From contig NZ_SJDL01000016.1 of NCBI RefSeq assembly GCF_004327985.1, positions 33,168 to 97,167 of the forward strand: a stretch of 64,000 nt of DNA. The letters run 5' to 3'. A model generated the notes under the pieces. It ran no database searches. It was not told where the DNA came from and saw only the letters and a program-made list of their open reading frames with translations. This DNA is from Marinobacter halodurans (GTDB lineage: Bacteria > Pseudomonadota > Gammaproteobacteria > Pseudomonadales > Oleiphilaceae). Made by a program: the position numbers and the translations under genes. Shown one piece after another: positions 39,072-50,219 of the stretch (position 1 is its first letter; the number at the start of each line of letters is the position of its first letter).

Positions 39072-39950
39072 ATGCCTTTGAATCTGCAAAGACACGACAC
39101 CATGAGCTGGATAACCGAGCATCAATTGCCATTCGGCGACTTCATGGAAGAGGTTGTCAATTTCCTGATCGACAACGGCAGCGGCTTCTTTGATTCCGTT
39201 TCCGAAAACCTCGGCGGCCTGATCCATGGCCTGACCGACGGCCTCCTGTGGGTGCCGCCCGGGGTGATGGTGGCCCTGTTCACCGTCGCCGCCCATCTGC
39301 GTCATCGCCGCTGGGGCCTGACCGCCTTTACCCTCATCAGCTTCCTGCTGATCTGGAACCTGGGCTACTGGGAAGACACCATGGCGACCCTGTCGCTGGT
39401 GCTGTACGCCACCATCCTGTGTGTGGTCATCGGGATACCGCTGGGCATCTACGCAGCGCATCACCAATGGCTGTACAAAGGCCTGCAGCCGATCCTGGAC
39501 CTGATGCAGACGATCCCCCCGTTCGTCTACCTGATCCCGACCCTGACCCTGTTCGGGCTGGGCGTCGTTCCGGGTGTGATTTCCACGGTGATCTTCGCGA
39601 TTGCCGCGCCGGTGCGCCTGACCTACCTGGGCATCTGCCAGGTGCCGACCGAACTGGTGGAAGCCGGCAAGGCGTTCGGCTGCACCAACCGCCAGTTGCT
39701 GTTCCGGGTGGAGTTACCCGCTGCCATGAGTTCCATCGGCGCCGGCATCACCCAGTGCATCATGCTGTCGCTGTCGATGGTGGTCATCGCCGCCCTGGTC
39801 GGCGCCGACGGCCTCGGTGTACCGGTGGTTCGCGCGCTGAACACCGTGGACATCGGCAAAGGCTTCGAGGCCGGTCTGGCGATCGTCCTGCTGGCGATCT
39901 GGATGGACCGTTTCTTCCGTCAGAAAAATCCCGGGGAGGGCGCCACATGA
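39072..39950 (+). CDS. choW: Choline ABC transporter permease
   Basis: A 292-residue permease of the ProW/OpuAB family with about six membrane helices. The EAA-type cytoplasmic loop ELVEAGKAFGCTNRQLLFRVELP contacts the ATPase. An amphipathic N-terminal region of about 70 residues precedes the first helix pair, as in ProW. Start either ATG at 39072 (TGGAG 5 nt upstream) or ATG at 39102; the first is reported. Its stop overlaps the start of choV by 4 nt. Confidence 0.92.
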   Translation: MPLNLQRHDTMSWITEHQLPFGDFMEEVVNFLIDNGSGFFDSVSENLGGLIHGLTDGLLWVPPGVMVALFTVAAHLRHRRWGLTAFTLISFLLIWNLGYWEDTMATLSLVLYATILCVVIGIPLGIYAAHHQWLYKGLQPILDLMQTIPPFVYLIPTLTLFGLGVVPGVISTVIFAIAAPVRLTYLGICQVPTELVEAGKAFGCTNRQLLFRVELPAAMSSIGAGITQCIMLSLSMVVIAALVGADGLGVPVVRALNTVDIGKGFEAGLAIVLLAIWMDRFFRQKNPGEGAT

Positions 39951-41128
39951 TTGAGCTTGAAAACGTCAATGTGGTCTTCGGCAGGCAACCCCAACGTGCC
40001 CTGCCGATGATCGAACAGGGGATGGACCGCGAGGCTATCCGTGACAGGACGGGCCTGGTAGTCGGCGTCCAGGGCGCCAACCTGTCCATCAAGAAGGGCG
40101 AGATCTGCGTGCTGATGGGCCTGTCCGGTTCCGGCAAGTCGAGCCTGCTACGCTGTATCAATGGGCTCAACAAAGTCACCAGCGGCAGCATCCGCATCCA
40201 GCATGATGGTGCGTCGGTGGATTTCACCCGCGCCAGCGAAGCCGTGCAACGGGATATTCGCACCCGGCGCGTCTCCATGGTGTTCCAGAGCTTCGCGCTG
40301 ATGCCCTGGCTGACAGTGGAGGAAAACGTCGGCTTCGGCCTCGACCTGCAGGGGCTGAGCAAGTCGGAGCAGCGTGAGAAAGTGAAGCGCCAGTTGGAGC
40401 TGGTGGGACTGCAGGACTGGGCCCAGTGCCGTCCCAACGAGCTGTCCGGCGGTATGCGCCAGCGGGTGGGCCTGGCCCGTGCCCTGGCCACCGAGTCCGA
40501 AATCCTGCTGATGGACGAGCCCTTCTCGGCCCTGGATCCGCTGATCCGCAACCAGCTGCAGGACGAGCTGCTGAGCCTGCAGGCCGAGCTGCAGAAGACC
40601 ATCGTCTTCGTCAGCCACGACCTGGACGAAGCGCTCAAACTGGGTTCCCACATTGCCATCATGAAGGACGGCCAGATCGTCCAGCATGGCAAACCGGAAT
40701 CCATCGTGCTGAACCCGCAGAACGACTACGTGAAGAGCTTCGTGGCCAGCACCAACCCGCTCAACGTGCTGGAGGCCCGCTCGCTGATGTTGCCGATCGA
40801 CCAGGTGCCGGCGGACGCCGAAGGCAACCGCTGCCTCAACAAGCGCTACGGGACCTGGCTGCATACGCCGGAACGTGCGCTGGAAGCGGTGGTGACCTCA
40901 CAGGGCCAGACCTATCCGACCCAGAGCTGGCGCGAAGGGGATGCGATCAAGAGCCTGGAGCAGAAACCCACCTGCATCGCGCCGTCGACGCCGTTGCGCG
41001 AAGCGGTCGAGATCCGCTACTTCACCGGCCACAGCCTCCTGGTGGAGGACGGCGGCGCCATCATCGGCTCCATCGGTGATCGCGAGCTGTACCACGCCAT
41101 GCTGGGCAAGCACCTGGACGACAGCTGA
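39947..41128 (+). CDS. choV: Choline ABC transporter ATP-binding protein
   Basis: A 393-residue ATPase of the ProV/OpuAA type. Walker A LSGSGKSS, signature LSGGMRQRVGLARAL, Walker B ILLMDEPFSALDP, then H-loop FVSHDLDEAL. The N-terminal extension before Walker A and a degenerate C-terminal CBS-like part (about 290-390) are typical for this group, which can sense ionic strength in osmoprotectant importers. ATG at 39947 overlaps choW (ATGA). Last gene of the choline cluster. Confidence 0.93.
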   Translation: MIELENVNVVFGRQPQRALPMIEQGMDREAIRDRTGLVVGVQGANLSIKKGEICVLMGLSGSGKSSLLRCINGLNKVTSGSIRIQHDGASVDFTRASEAVQRDIRTRRVSMVFQSFALMPWLTVEENVGFGLDLQGLSKSEQREKVKRQLELVGLQDWAQCRPNELSGGMRQRVGLARALATESEILLMDEPFSALDPLIRNQLQDELLSLQAELQKTIVFVSHDLDEALKLGSHIAIMKDGQIVQHGKPESIVLNPQNDYVKSFVASTNPLNVLEARSLMLPIDQVPADAEGNRCLNKRYGTWLHTPERALEAVVTSQGQTYPTQSWREGDAIKSLEQKPTCIAPSTPLREAVEIRYFTGHSLLVEDGGAIIGSIGDRELYHAMLGKHLDDS

Positions 41129-41143
41129 CGGGATGAAGCCTGG

Positions 41144-41167
41144 CGTCAGGCCAGTATCGGCCTGACG
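41144..41167. terminator. Hairpin between choV and the convergent HD-GYP gene
   Basis: Perfect 9-bp stem CGTCAGGCC / GGCCTGACG with a 6-nt loop, 16 nt after the choV stop and overlapping the last codons of the convergent gene. No U-tract; a bidirectional terminator is likely from position. Confidence 0.5.
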
Positions 41168-42354
41168 TCAATGCCGTAAGTGCCCGGATCGACTGCCTTT
41201 ACGATCCGGTCCTGGTTACCCCGGGCCGCCAGGTCCAGGGTTTCCACCTTGATCGGCATGCGGAAGCGGGTGTGGTACATGAGCCTCAGCACCGGCAGGC
41301 GCTGGTCGTCCTCGTTGGTTTCGATGACCACGCCCAGCCGGCCGCTTTCCAGCAGAACCAGCGATCCCACCGGATATATCCCGATACAGCGGATGAACTG
41401 ACGCACCAGCTCGGGATCGAGATGGTCGCCGCTCCATTCCATCAGCTTCTTGAGTCCCTGGGTGGGCGTTACACCCGCGTGGTAGACCCGGTTGGCGGTG
41501 ATCGCGTCATAGACGTCGGCAATGGCTACCATCCGGCCGTGAATGGAAATCTCATCACCTTTCAGGCCGGCGGGGTAGCCGCTGCCATCCATGTGTTCAT
41601 GATGCTGGCTGGCGGTCAGCAGGGTGAGCTCGCCGATGCCTTCGGTGCCGGCCAGGATGTCGTGGGAATGCACGGCGTGTTGCTTCATCACCTCGAACTC
41701 GTCCGGGCTGAGACGTCCGGGTTTGTGGAGGATGGCGTCGGGGGTCAGGATCTTGCCGATATCGTGCAGCAGGGCGCCGACAATTGTCTGATGCAGGACA
41801 TCGTGCGAGTGCTTCATGGCCTTGCCGAAGATCGACATCAGCACGCTCAGGTTGACCGAGTGCTCCAGCAGGTAATTGTCCTTCCTGCGGATGCGGCCGA
41901 GGCAGGCCATGGCGTTGGGGTTGCGGAACACCGACCCTTGCAGGTTTTCCGCCAACTCCTGGAGGGGCGACAGGTCGATGGCCTTGCCCAGCTTCACATT
42001 GTGCATGACGTTGCCGACCAGGCTCTGGGTCTCGGCGTGAATGCGCCGGGCGATGACCAGTTCCTCTTCCAGGGCCGCATAGGGTTTTGCCAGGGGTTTC
42101 AGTCCGCCGGCCTGCTGGAGCAGGGTCTCGTTGGCCCGATCAATGACATCGGCCGGCACGGCATCGGGGGAGTCGAGGCCTTTGCCGGTGTCGATGTAGA
42201 CGTGTTGCACACCCAGTCGGGCAATCTTCCCGATCGTCTCGTCCCGCCGGATGACACCACGGCGCCGGTCGTTGTTATGAGGGATCCAGTCGTTGTTCAG
42301 GTCGGTGATGTACATGCCGACCCGTAACGCGGATACCGGTATACGCTTGATCAT
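41146..42354 (-). CDS. HD-GYP domain c-di-GMP phosphodiesterase (DUF3391)
   Basis: A 402-residue cytosolic protein. The N-terminal DUF3391 region (about 1-130; RIPVSALRVGMYITDLNNDW) precedes an HD-GYP domain with H197-D198 (GALLHDIGK) and HHEHMDGSGYP at 251-261, which are complete metal and catalytic motifs. It should hydrolyse c-di-GMP to GMP or pGpG and thus oppose the GGDEF protein encoded about 11 kb upstream. ATG at 42354. It is transcribed alone, divergent from the ATPase operon. Confidence 0.92.
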   Translation of the reverse strand: MIKRIPVSALRVGMYITDLNNDWIPHNNDRRRGVIRRDETIGKIARLGVQHVYIDTGKGLDSPDAVPADVIDRANETLLQQAGGLKPLAKPYAALEEELVIARRIHAETQSLVGNVMHNVKLGKAIDLSPLQELAENLQGSVFRNPNAMACLGRIRRKDNYLLEHSVNLSVLMSIFGKAMKHSHDVLHQTIVGALLHDIGKILTPDAILHKPGRLSPDEFEVMKQHAVHSHDILAGTEGIGELTLLTASQHHEHMDGSGYPAGLKGDEISIHGRMVAIADVYDAITANRVYHAGVTPTQGLKKLMEWSGDHLDPELVRQFIRCIGIYPVGSLVLLESGRLGVVIETNEDDQRLPVLRLMYHTRFRMPIKVETLDLAARGNQDRIVKAVDPGTYGIDVRPILA

Positions 42355-42686
42355 AAACGCCCTGCATCTTGGCTTTGCGTTCGACGTCCGTCACTGTGCT
42401 GCCGGCTGCGGTTCGACTCCCGTCCAAGAGCCAGTTTAGCTGTTAATACCGATTCTACGTGTTTCCGGCGCGGAGGATGGTAAAAGGTGGAAAAAACAGC
42501 CGGGTTGTCGACGTCGATCCTGCCAGGCTGGGCCGGGTATGATTTGCGTCAATTCACGCGGGCGGCCAGGCGACTATGCTGGAAACAGTATAGGGCTGCC
42601 GCGGAGGCCATGCTTCATGGCGCATCTGTTCCGTGCCGGTTATCCCGGCGGCTCGTCCTTTCAACGGCAACGAAACGAGGGAATGA
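42355..42686. promoter_or_regulatory. Intergenic region between HD-GYP gene and N-ATPase operon
   Basis: 332 nt holding the divergent promoters of both transcription units. I see no convincing operator palindrome, riboswitch or small gene. A GGTTCGACTCC string near 42410 looks like a tRNA T-loop but has no matching arms. Confidence 0.5.
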
Positions 42687-44508
<1,822 letters not shown>

Positions 44509-44512
<4 letters not shown>

Positions 44513-44811
44513 GCCGTAGGCCGGATCGGTCCGTGGACGCCATTACCCGCCATGCTGACCGGAAAAAGCAGGCCCGTGAGCATCCCGGCGCCAGTCCGCT
44601 TCGGGGGCTGGGTACATTCGGGATGGTGGGGTGGTCGATCGCCGTGCCCACCGTGGGCGGCGCTTTCCTGGGTCTCTGGCTGGACCGGGTGGCACCGCAG
44701 GATTTTTCCTGGCCCATTGCGCTGATCCTGGGCGGGGCCGTTCTTGGCAGCTTTATCGCCTGGGCCTGGGTCAGTCGCGAAGGGCCGGGCAGGGGAGGAG
44801 ACGATCAATGA
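44509..44811 (+). CDS. atpQ: N-ATPase AtpQ subunit (AtpI/AtpZ-like)
   Basis: A 100-residue protein with a basic N terminus and two membrane helices (GMVGWSIAVPTVGGAFLGLWL and IALILGGAVLGSFIAWAWV), the AtpI/AtpZ fold. In N-ATPase operons this place is held by atpQ, thought to help c-ring assembly or cation (Mg2+) supply. Overlaps atpR by 4 nt. Confidence 0.88.
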
Positions 44812-45119
44812 CGATGGACTGGACGTCGTTTGGCGTGGGGCTGGCGGTTGGCGTGGTGGCCAGCGTGCTCTACTTTGCCGGTCTGGCCTGGAGTGTTCGG
44901 GCGGTCCTGAGGTCGTCACGGCCGGCGCCCTTGCTGCTGGCGAGTGCGGCGCTGCGAATCGCGCTGCTGCTGGCGGTGGGCTTCATGGCCACCGACGGCC
45001 TCCACGACCCCGGGGCGTTGGCCGGGTTCGGCCTGGCGTTCCTGGTCACACGCCTGGTTGCCGTTCGCCTGGCGCGGCCTCCGGCAACGTCCGGCGGGGA
45101 GGATGTACCGTGCAGCTGA
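44808..45119 (+). CDS. atpR: N-ATPase AtpR subunit
   Basis: A 103-residue membrane protein with three hydrophobic helices (GVGLAVGVVASVLYFAGLAW; LLASAALRIALLLAVGFMA; AGFGLAFLVTRLVAVRLA). AtpR occurs only in N-ATPase operons; a conserved arginine in the middle helix (AALRIALL) has been proposed to interact with the c-ring glutamate. Start ATG at 44808, strong AGGGGAGGAG site. Overlaps atpB by 10 nt. Confidence 0.9.
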   Translation: MTMDWTSFGVGLAVGVVASVLYFAGLAWSVRAVLRSSRPAPLLLASAALRIALLLAVGFMATDGLHDPGALAGFGLAFLVTRLVAVRLARPPATSGGEDVPCS

Positions 45120-45805
45120 CGCCGGACCAGGACATCATCCTCAGGCTGGGGGAGTTCGGCCTCAACGCCACCATCGTCAATACCTGGATCGTGATGGCGT
45201 TGCTGGTGGGAGGCTCCGTGCTGGTGACCCGCAACCTGTGCCCGGATGTGCCGCCCAATCGCTGGCGGACCCTGCTGGAAACCATCGTGCAGATGATCCA
45301 GAGCCAGATCGGGGAGATCACCCAGACCTCGGCCCGCCATGTGATGTACTTCGCCGGCACGCTGTTCCTGTTCATCGCCCTCTCCAACCTGTTGCTGGTG
45401 GTACCGGGCTTTGCGCCGCCCACGTCGTCACTCTCCACCACGGTGGCGCTGGCGATTTCCGTACTCTGTGCCGTACCGCTGTTTGGCATCGCCAGCGGCG
45501 GCCTGGGCCGTTATCTCCGCCACTTCATCGAGCCCTCGGCGGTGATGCTGCCGTTCAACATCATCAGCGAATTTTCCCGGGGCATCTCCCTGGCCATCCG
45601 CCTGTACGGCAACATCATGAGCGGTGCGGTCATTGCCGCCATCCTGCTGGGTGTGGCGCCGTTCTTCTTCCCGGTGGTGATGGACATGCTGGGACTGCTC
45701 ACCGGTCTGATCCAGGCCTATATCTTCGCCATTCTCGCCACCGTCTATATTTCGTCCGCAACCGCGGACCCGCCCCCTCCTTCACCCCCCGAGGACGCGC
45801 CATGA
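45110..45805 (+). CDS. atpB: N-ATPase subunit a
   Basis: A 231-residue stator membrane subunit with five or six helices. The essential arginine is in SLAIRLYGNIMSG, and the last helices (GLIQAYIFAILATVYISSA) fit subunit a. It forms the two ion half-channels with the c-ring. The start is the GTG at 45110, preceded by GGGGAGG; longer frames upstream overlap atpR too far. C-terminal tail is proline-rich (PPPPSPPEDAP). Overlaps atpE by 4 nt. Confidence 0.92.
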   Translation: MQLTPDQDIILRLGEFGLNATIVNTWIVMALLVGGSVLVTRNLCPDVPPNRWRTLLETIVQMIQSQIGEITQTSARHVMYFAGTLFLFIALSNLLLVVPGFAPPTSSLSTTVALAISVLCAVPLFGIASGGLGRYLRHFIEPSAVMLPFNIISEFSRGISLAIRLYGNIMSGAVIAAILLGVAPFFFPVVMDMLGLLTGLIQAYIFAILATVYISSATADPPPPSPPEDAP

Positions 45806-46080
45806 GTGACTTTGCCATCATCGCAGTGATCTCCATTTTCACCGCCGGCCTGACGGTCTCGTTCGGAGCCCTGGGGCCGGCGCTGGGCGAGGGCCGGGCG
45901 GCGGCATCGGCGATTGCCGCCATCGCCCAGCAGCCCGATGCCGCACCGACCCTGTCCCGGACCCTGTTCGTCAGTCTGGCGATGATCGAATCCACCGCCA
46001 TCTATTGCTTTGTGGTGTCGATGATCCTGATCTTCGCCAATCCGTTCTGGGATGCGGTACAGGCCGCCAGCGGCCAGTAA
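45802..46080 (+). CDS. atpE: N-ATPase subunit c (two-carboxylate type)
   Basis: A 92-residue rotor-ring hairpin. Helix 1 carries E30 (GPALGEGRAA), helix 2 carries E63-S64-T65 and Y68 (AMIESTAIYCF). By offset these sit at the Na+-ligand positions Q32, E65, S66, T67 and Y70 of the Ilyobacter ring, with a second carboxylate in helix 1, the known N-ATPase pattern. The loop QQPDA follows helix 1. Whether Na+ or H+ is carried cannot be read from this alone, since at least one N-type ring is reported H+-specific. Confidence 0.92.
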   Translation: MSDFAIIAVISIFTAGLTVSFGALGPALGEGRAAASAIAAIAQQPDAAPTLSRTLFVSLAMIESTAIYCFVVSMILIFANPFWDAVQAASGQ

Positions 46081-46098
46081 GACAGCGGAACGCCGATC

Positions 46099-46872
46099 AT
46101 GTCCATCGACTGGATCACCGTCATTGCCCAGATTGCCAATTTCCTGGTGCTGGTGTGGTTGCTCAAGCGTTTTCTCTACAAGCCCATCCTCAACGGCATC
46201 GATGCCCGGGAGACCGAGATTGCCCGGCGGATGGGTGAAGCCGGCGCGGCACGGGAAGAGGCCGAAGCGGCAGAGAAGTCGTTCCACGCCCGGATGGCGC
46301 AGTTGCAGGCCGACCGCGATGCGGCCGTGGCGAAAGCCCTCAAGGCCACCGAAGAGGAACGGGCTGCGTTGCTGGCCGAGACGCACACCCGGCTGGCCCG
46401 GGAGCAGAGGGAGCTGCATGTCCACATGGAGCAGGAACGCCAGAAGTTCCTGGCCCGCCTTCAGCAGGCGGGCGCCCAGACGCTGGTGGCGCTTACCCGC
46501 AAGGCCCTGCGTGAACTGGCGGACGAGACCCTGGAGGCGGCCATGGTGCGGCAGGTGCTGGGGCAACTGGCCGCGCGGGCCGACGAGCTGGCCCAGGCGG
46601 CAGGCAGCGACACGACCGCCCTGGTCACGACCCGGGCGCCGTTGCCCGAGGATCTGCAGGCGCAGTTGCATCGCGAGACAGACCGGCATCTGCCCGGTTT
46701 CGACCTGCGCTTCGCTACCAATGCCGTCCAGTCGCCGGGCCTGATCCTTCAGGTGGGTGGCGCCCAGTTGAGCTGGACGGTAGACAGCTACACCGACGAG
46801 CTGACGACATTGCTGGACGAGCGCCTGGCCGCTGAGGCGTCCGGCCGGGGAGACACGCCGCATGCCGGATAA
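46099..46872 (+). CDS. atpF: N-ATPase subunit b, elongated (b-delta-like)
   Basis: A 257-residue peripheral stalk subunit: one N-terminal membrane helix ([20 protein letters not shown]), then a long charged coiled coil (about 35-180), and a C-terminal domain of about 70 residues ([39 protein letters not shown]) resembling the end of delta/OSCP. No separate atpH gene is present, so this extension probably replaces delta. 18 nt after atpE; overlaps atpA by 11 nt. Confidence 0.9.
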   Translation: MSIDWITVIAQIANFLVLVWLLKRFLYKPILNGIDARETEIARRMGEAGAAREEAEAAEKSFHARMAQLQADRDAAVAKALKATEEERAALLAETHTRLAREQRELHVHMEQERQKFLARLQQAGAQTLVALTRKALRELADETLEAAMVRQVLGQLAARADELAQAAGSDTTALVTTRAPLPEDLQAQLHRETDRHLPGFDLRFATNAVQSPGLILQVGGAQLSWTVDSYTDELTTLLDERLAAEASGRGDTPHAG

Positions 46873-48421
46873 CGGACAACAGCCGGATACCGGCGAGCAG
46901 CGGTTTAACGACTGGGTTGACACCCTGCTGTCGGCACCGGCGCCGCAACCGGTGCTGACGGAAGTCGGTCGGGTGACGGAAGTGGGAGACGGTATCGCCA
47001 TCGTCAGCGGTCTGGCCCAGGCCCTCTCCGACGAACTGCTGGTATTTGACTGCGGGTTGCAGGGCATTGTCCTGGACCTGGAGCCCGGTCGCCTGGGTGT
47101 CGTGCTGTTGGGGCCCGCGGAACGGATTGTCCCCGGCGAACAGGTGCGGCGTACCCGCAAAGTGGTCAGTGTTCCGGTCGGGCCGGCCCTGCTCGGTCGG
47201 GTGGTGGACGCCATGGGACGCCCCCGCGACGGCCTGGGGCCGGTCGCCGCCGTGACCCGGCGGCCGGTGGAAGCCGAGGCGCCGGGTATCCTGTCCCGGG
47301 CGCCGGTGTTCCGGCCCCTGGCCACCGGGATCAAGGCGGTGGATGCCGCCGTGCCCATTGGTCTGGGGCAGCGGGAGCTGATCATTGGCGATCGCCAGAC
47401 CGGCAAGACCGCCATCGCCATTGATGCCATGCTGAACCAGGCCCGCTCGCAGGTCATCTGCATCTACTGCGCCATCGGCCAGCGGGGCGATGCGGTGGCC
47501 CGGGTGATCGGCGCGCTGAAGGCCGGCAGCATGATGGCCCGCAGCGTGGTCCTGTCCGCCGGCGACGAAGAAGCGCCGGGACTGGCCTACGTCGCCCCTT
47601 ACGCGGCGATGGCCATGGCCGAGTACTTTTCCGACCAGGGCCGGGACGTGTTGGTGGTGTTCGATGACCTGACGCATCACGCCCGGGCCTATCGCGAACT
47701 GTCATTGCTGCTGCGCCGGCCGCCGGGCCGGGAAGCCTTTCCCGGGGATATCTTCTACCTTCACGCGCGGCTGCTGGAGCGGGCCGGGCAGTTTGTTGCC
47801 GCGGCGGGCGGCGGCTCCATTACCGCCCTGCCGGTAGTCGAAACCCAGGCGGAAAACCTGTCCGCCTACATCCCCACCAACCTGATCTCCATAACTGACG
47901 GCCAGATCTATCTGTCGCCAAGGCTGGTGCGCAAGAACCAGTTCCCGGCGGTGGACCAGGGGTTGTCGGTCTCCCGGGTCGGTGGCAAGGCCCAGTTGCA
48001 CGCGCTGCGGGATGTGGCGGGCAACCTGCGGGTAACGCTTTCCCAGTTCGAGGAACTGGAGGACTTCGCCCGCTTCGGGACCCGGCTGGATGACGCCACC
48101 CGGGCGCGGCTGGCCCGTGGCGCGGCGGTGCGGGCCGCCCTGCGCCAGCCGGAATATGATCCGCTGTCGGCGATAGGTCAACTGGCCGTGCTGGTTGCCG
48201 CAATGGAAGGACTGTTCGATGGCCTGTCCGACCAGGCCGTCAATACGGCCATGGACCAGGTCCGCCGCGCCGCGGAGCGCGACCTGCATACCCTGGATGC
48301 CCGGATCGCCGACAACCAGGCGCTGGCCGCCGGTGACCACGAGCAGCTCCTCACCCTGGCAACAAGCGCCATGGCCGGCAACGCGGCCGTGCAGGGGAAA
48401 ACCAATGGCCCAGACGCTTGA
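46862..48421 (+). CDS. atpA: N-ATPase alpha subunit
   Basis: A 519-residue non-catalytic alpha subunit. P-loop GDRQTGKTA, the region [16 protein letters not shown], and [12 protein letters not shown] plus VSRVGGKAQ with the arginine finger. The N-terminal part is shorter than housekeeping AtpA, consistent with no separate delta subunit to bind. ATG at 46862 within the end of atpF. Overlaps atpG by 17 nt. Confidence 0.93.
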   Translation: MPDNGQQPDTGEQRFNDWVDTLLSAPAPQPVLTEVGRVTEVGDGIAIVSGLAQALSDELLVFDCGLQGIVLDLEPGRLGVVLLGPAERIVPGEQVRRTRKVVSVPVGPALLGRVVDAMGRPRDGLGPVAAVTRRPVEAEAPGILSRAPVFRPLATGIKAVDAAVPIGLGQRELIIGDRQTGKTAIAIDAMLNQARSQVICIYCAIGQRGDAVARVIGALKAGSMMARSVVLSAGDEEAPGLAYVAPYAAMAMAEYFSDQGRDVLVVFDDLTHHARAYRELSLLLRRPPGREAFPGDIFYLHARLLERAGQFVAAAGGGSITALPVVETQAENLSAYIPTNLISITDGQIYLSPRLVRKNQFPAVDQGLSVSRVGGKAQLHALRDVAGNLRVTLSQFEELEDFARFGTRLDDATRARLARGAAVRAALRQPEYDPLSAIGQLAVLVAAMEGLFDGLSDQAVNTAMDQVRRAAERDLHTLDARIADNQALAAGDHEQLLTLATSAMAGNAAVQGKTNGPDA

Positions 48422-49289
48422 ATCCCTGACCCGTCATCACGGGACCCTGGCGAGCATCCGCGGCATCGTACATGCGATGAAAACGCTGTCCGCGCTGAAC
48501 GCGTCACCCTACGAGGATGCGGCGTGCTCCATCGAAGCCTATCACCAGACCATCATGGCCGGCTTCCGCGCCTTTGCGCACCGCTCCGGCGATATCGTCC
48601 TGGCACCGGACCGGCGCGCCGGGCAGTTGGTGGTGGTGTTCGGCTCGGATCACGGCCTGTGCGGGAACTACAATGAGCTCCTGGCCGATGCCGTGATGGC
48701 CTGGTGCAAGGCGCCGGAGGCGGACTCGTGCCGGGTACTGTGTGTCGGCGCCCAGATGAACGACGCCTTGGTGGATCGCGGGCTGCCGCCGGAAGAGGTC
48801 CTGCTGCCGCCGGCATCGGCGGACGGGATCGGCCGTCTCGCCGGCGATGTGGTGACGCGTCTGGATAGCCACAGCAGTGGTCGATGGCTGGGTGGCCATC
48901 GGGTTTCCCTGGCGTTCACCGAGCGTGGCGACGCGGGCGCCCTGACCCCGGTGACCCGACAACTGCTGCCGTTGGATCCGGACCTGCTGCGACGCGAACG
49001 CCGCTGGCCGTCCCGGTCGCTGCCGGACTACACCATGGCGCCGGACGAGTTGCTGGCGGCCCTGGTGCGCAACCACATCTTCGCCAGCGTGTTCCGCGCC
49101 TCGGCGGAGGCCATGGTCACCGAGAACGCCGCGCGCCTGGCACGGATGCAGCAGGCCGAGGAGGCGGTGGACGATCGGCTCGACGCCTTGAAAGGTGAGC
49201 TGCGTTCGGTACGCCAGACGGAGATCACCAGTGAACTGCTGGATGTGATCATCGGCTTCGAAGCGCTGAAGAAACGGGCCCGGCGTTGA
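48405..49289 (+). CDS. atpG: N-ATPase gamma subunit
   Basis: A 294-residue central stalk subunit. N-terminal helix ([24 protein letters not shown], read from residue 8), Rossmann-like middle ([20 protein letters not shown]) and C-terminal coiled helix ([20 protein letters not shown]) match gamma, although drifted from typical AtpG. ATG at 48405 with GGGGAA upstream, inside atpA. Last gene of the operon; the TatD gene converges 17 nt later. Confidence 0.9.
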   Translation: MAQTLESLTRHHGTLASIRGIVHAMKTLSALNASPYEDAACSIEAYHQTIMAGFRAFAHRSGDIVLAPDRRAGQLVVVFGSDHGLCGNYNELLADAVMAWCKAPEADSCRVLCVGAQMNDALVDRGLPPEEVLLPPASADGIGRLAGDVVTRLDSHSSGRWLGGHRVSLAFTERGDAGALTPVTRQLLPLDPDLLRRERRWPSRSLPDYTMAPDELLAALVRNHIFASVFRASAEAMVTENAARLARMQQAEEAVDDRLDALKGELRSVRQTEITSELLDVIIGFEALKKRARR

Positions 49290-49306
49290 TGCCGGGCGTA
49301 TTCTGT

Positions 49307-50113
49307 TCAGTCCGGGAAGAAGGTCCGCAGGCTGTTGGCGTAGGTGGTGGTCAGCACCTGCTCGATGGGTAACACCTTCACCTCGGCGATCTTTTCCGCC
49401 ACGAAGGGAATATAGAACGGGGCGTTCTCCCGGCCACGGTAGGGCACCGGCGTGAGGAAGGGGGCATCCGTTTCCAGCAGCAGCTGCTCGATCGGCGTCA
49501 TGCGGATGATGTCCCGCACGTTTTCCGCCTTGTTGAAGGTGGAAATGCCGTTGAAACCCAGGCACCAGCCCTGATCGAGGGCGTAGCGGGCCAGGCCGGG
49601 ACCGGAGGTGAAGCTGTGGATCACGCCCCGGCGCTTGAGCGTGCCTTCGAACTCCTTGAGGATCCCGATGGTGTCGTCGTCGGCCTCGCGGCTGTGGATC
49701 ACCACCGGGCGATCGGTGTCGCAGGCGATCTGCAACTGGCGGCGGAACACATCCCGCTGCACGGTGCGGTCGGCGTTGTCGTAGAAGTAGTCCAGGCCGA
49801 TCTCGCCGACGGCGACCATCTTCTCGCCGCCGACGTGCTCGCGGATTTCCGCCTCGACGGCGTCGGTGTAGGTTTCCGCCTCGTGGGGATGGATGCCCTG
49901 GGTGCCATACACCCAGTCCGCCTCGCCGGTCAGCTCGCGCACGGTGGCCAGGTTGTCCGGGGCCACGGCAATGGTGATGACCCGCTCCACGTTCACCCGC
50001 TGGGCCTCGGCCAGGGTTTCCGCCAGCGGGCGGTCCTTGAGGTAATCCAGGTGGCAGTGGGTTTCGATGATCGGCTGCTCGAAAACCGGGATCTCGCGTC
50101 GTTTCTTGCTCAT
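49307..50113 (-). CDS. TatD family metal-dependent hydrolase
   Basis: A 268-residue TIM-barrel nuclease/hydrolase. Metal ligands are visible in ETHCHLDYL, GEIGLDYFYDN, VIHSREADDD, IHSFTSGPG and LETDAPFLTP. Family members are Mg2+-dependent 3'-5' exonucleases or D-aminoacyl-tRNA deacylase-like. The closest type is YcfH/YjjV-like; exact orthology is not assigned. Divergent from the PPK2 gene. Confidence 0.88.
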   Translation of the reverse strand: MSKKRREIPVFEQPIIETHCHLDYLKDRPLAETLAEAQRVNVERVITIAVAPDNLATVRELTGEADWVYGTQGIHPHEAETYTDAVEAEIREHVGGEKMVAVGEIGLDYFYDNADRTVQRDVFRRQLQIACDTDRPVVIHSREADDDTIGILKEFEGTLKRRGVIHSFTSGPGLARYALDQGWCLGFNGISTFNKAENVRDIIRMTPIEQLLLETDAPFLTPVPYRGRENAPFYIPFVAEKIAEVKVLPIEQVLTTTYANSLRTFFPD

Positions 50114-50219
50114 GTGCTGAACGGGGCCTGTCGCGTGGCTGGGAATGAATTCAGACGCAGTCTACCATTTTGGACAACGCCCCTCCCAATCCGCAGAGTC
50201 CGCAGACGAGGCCCATGCC

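Noticed and set aside
39248..39946. In-frame extension upstream of choV
   Set aside because: The frame stays open, but this part overlaps choW in another frame and is not like any ABC protein; the ATG at 39947 overlapping the choW stop is the natural start.
42400..42435. tRNA-like 3' end (GGTTCGACTCC)
   Set aside because: The T-stem does not pair and no anticodon or D arm is found upstream.
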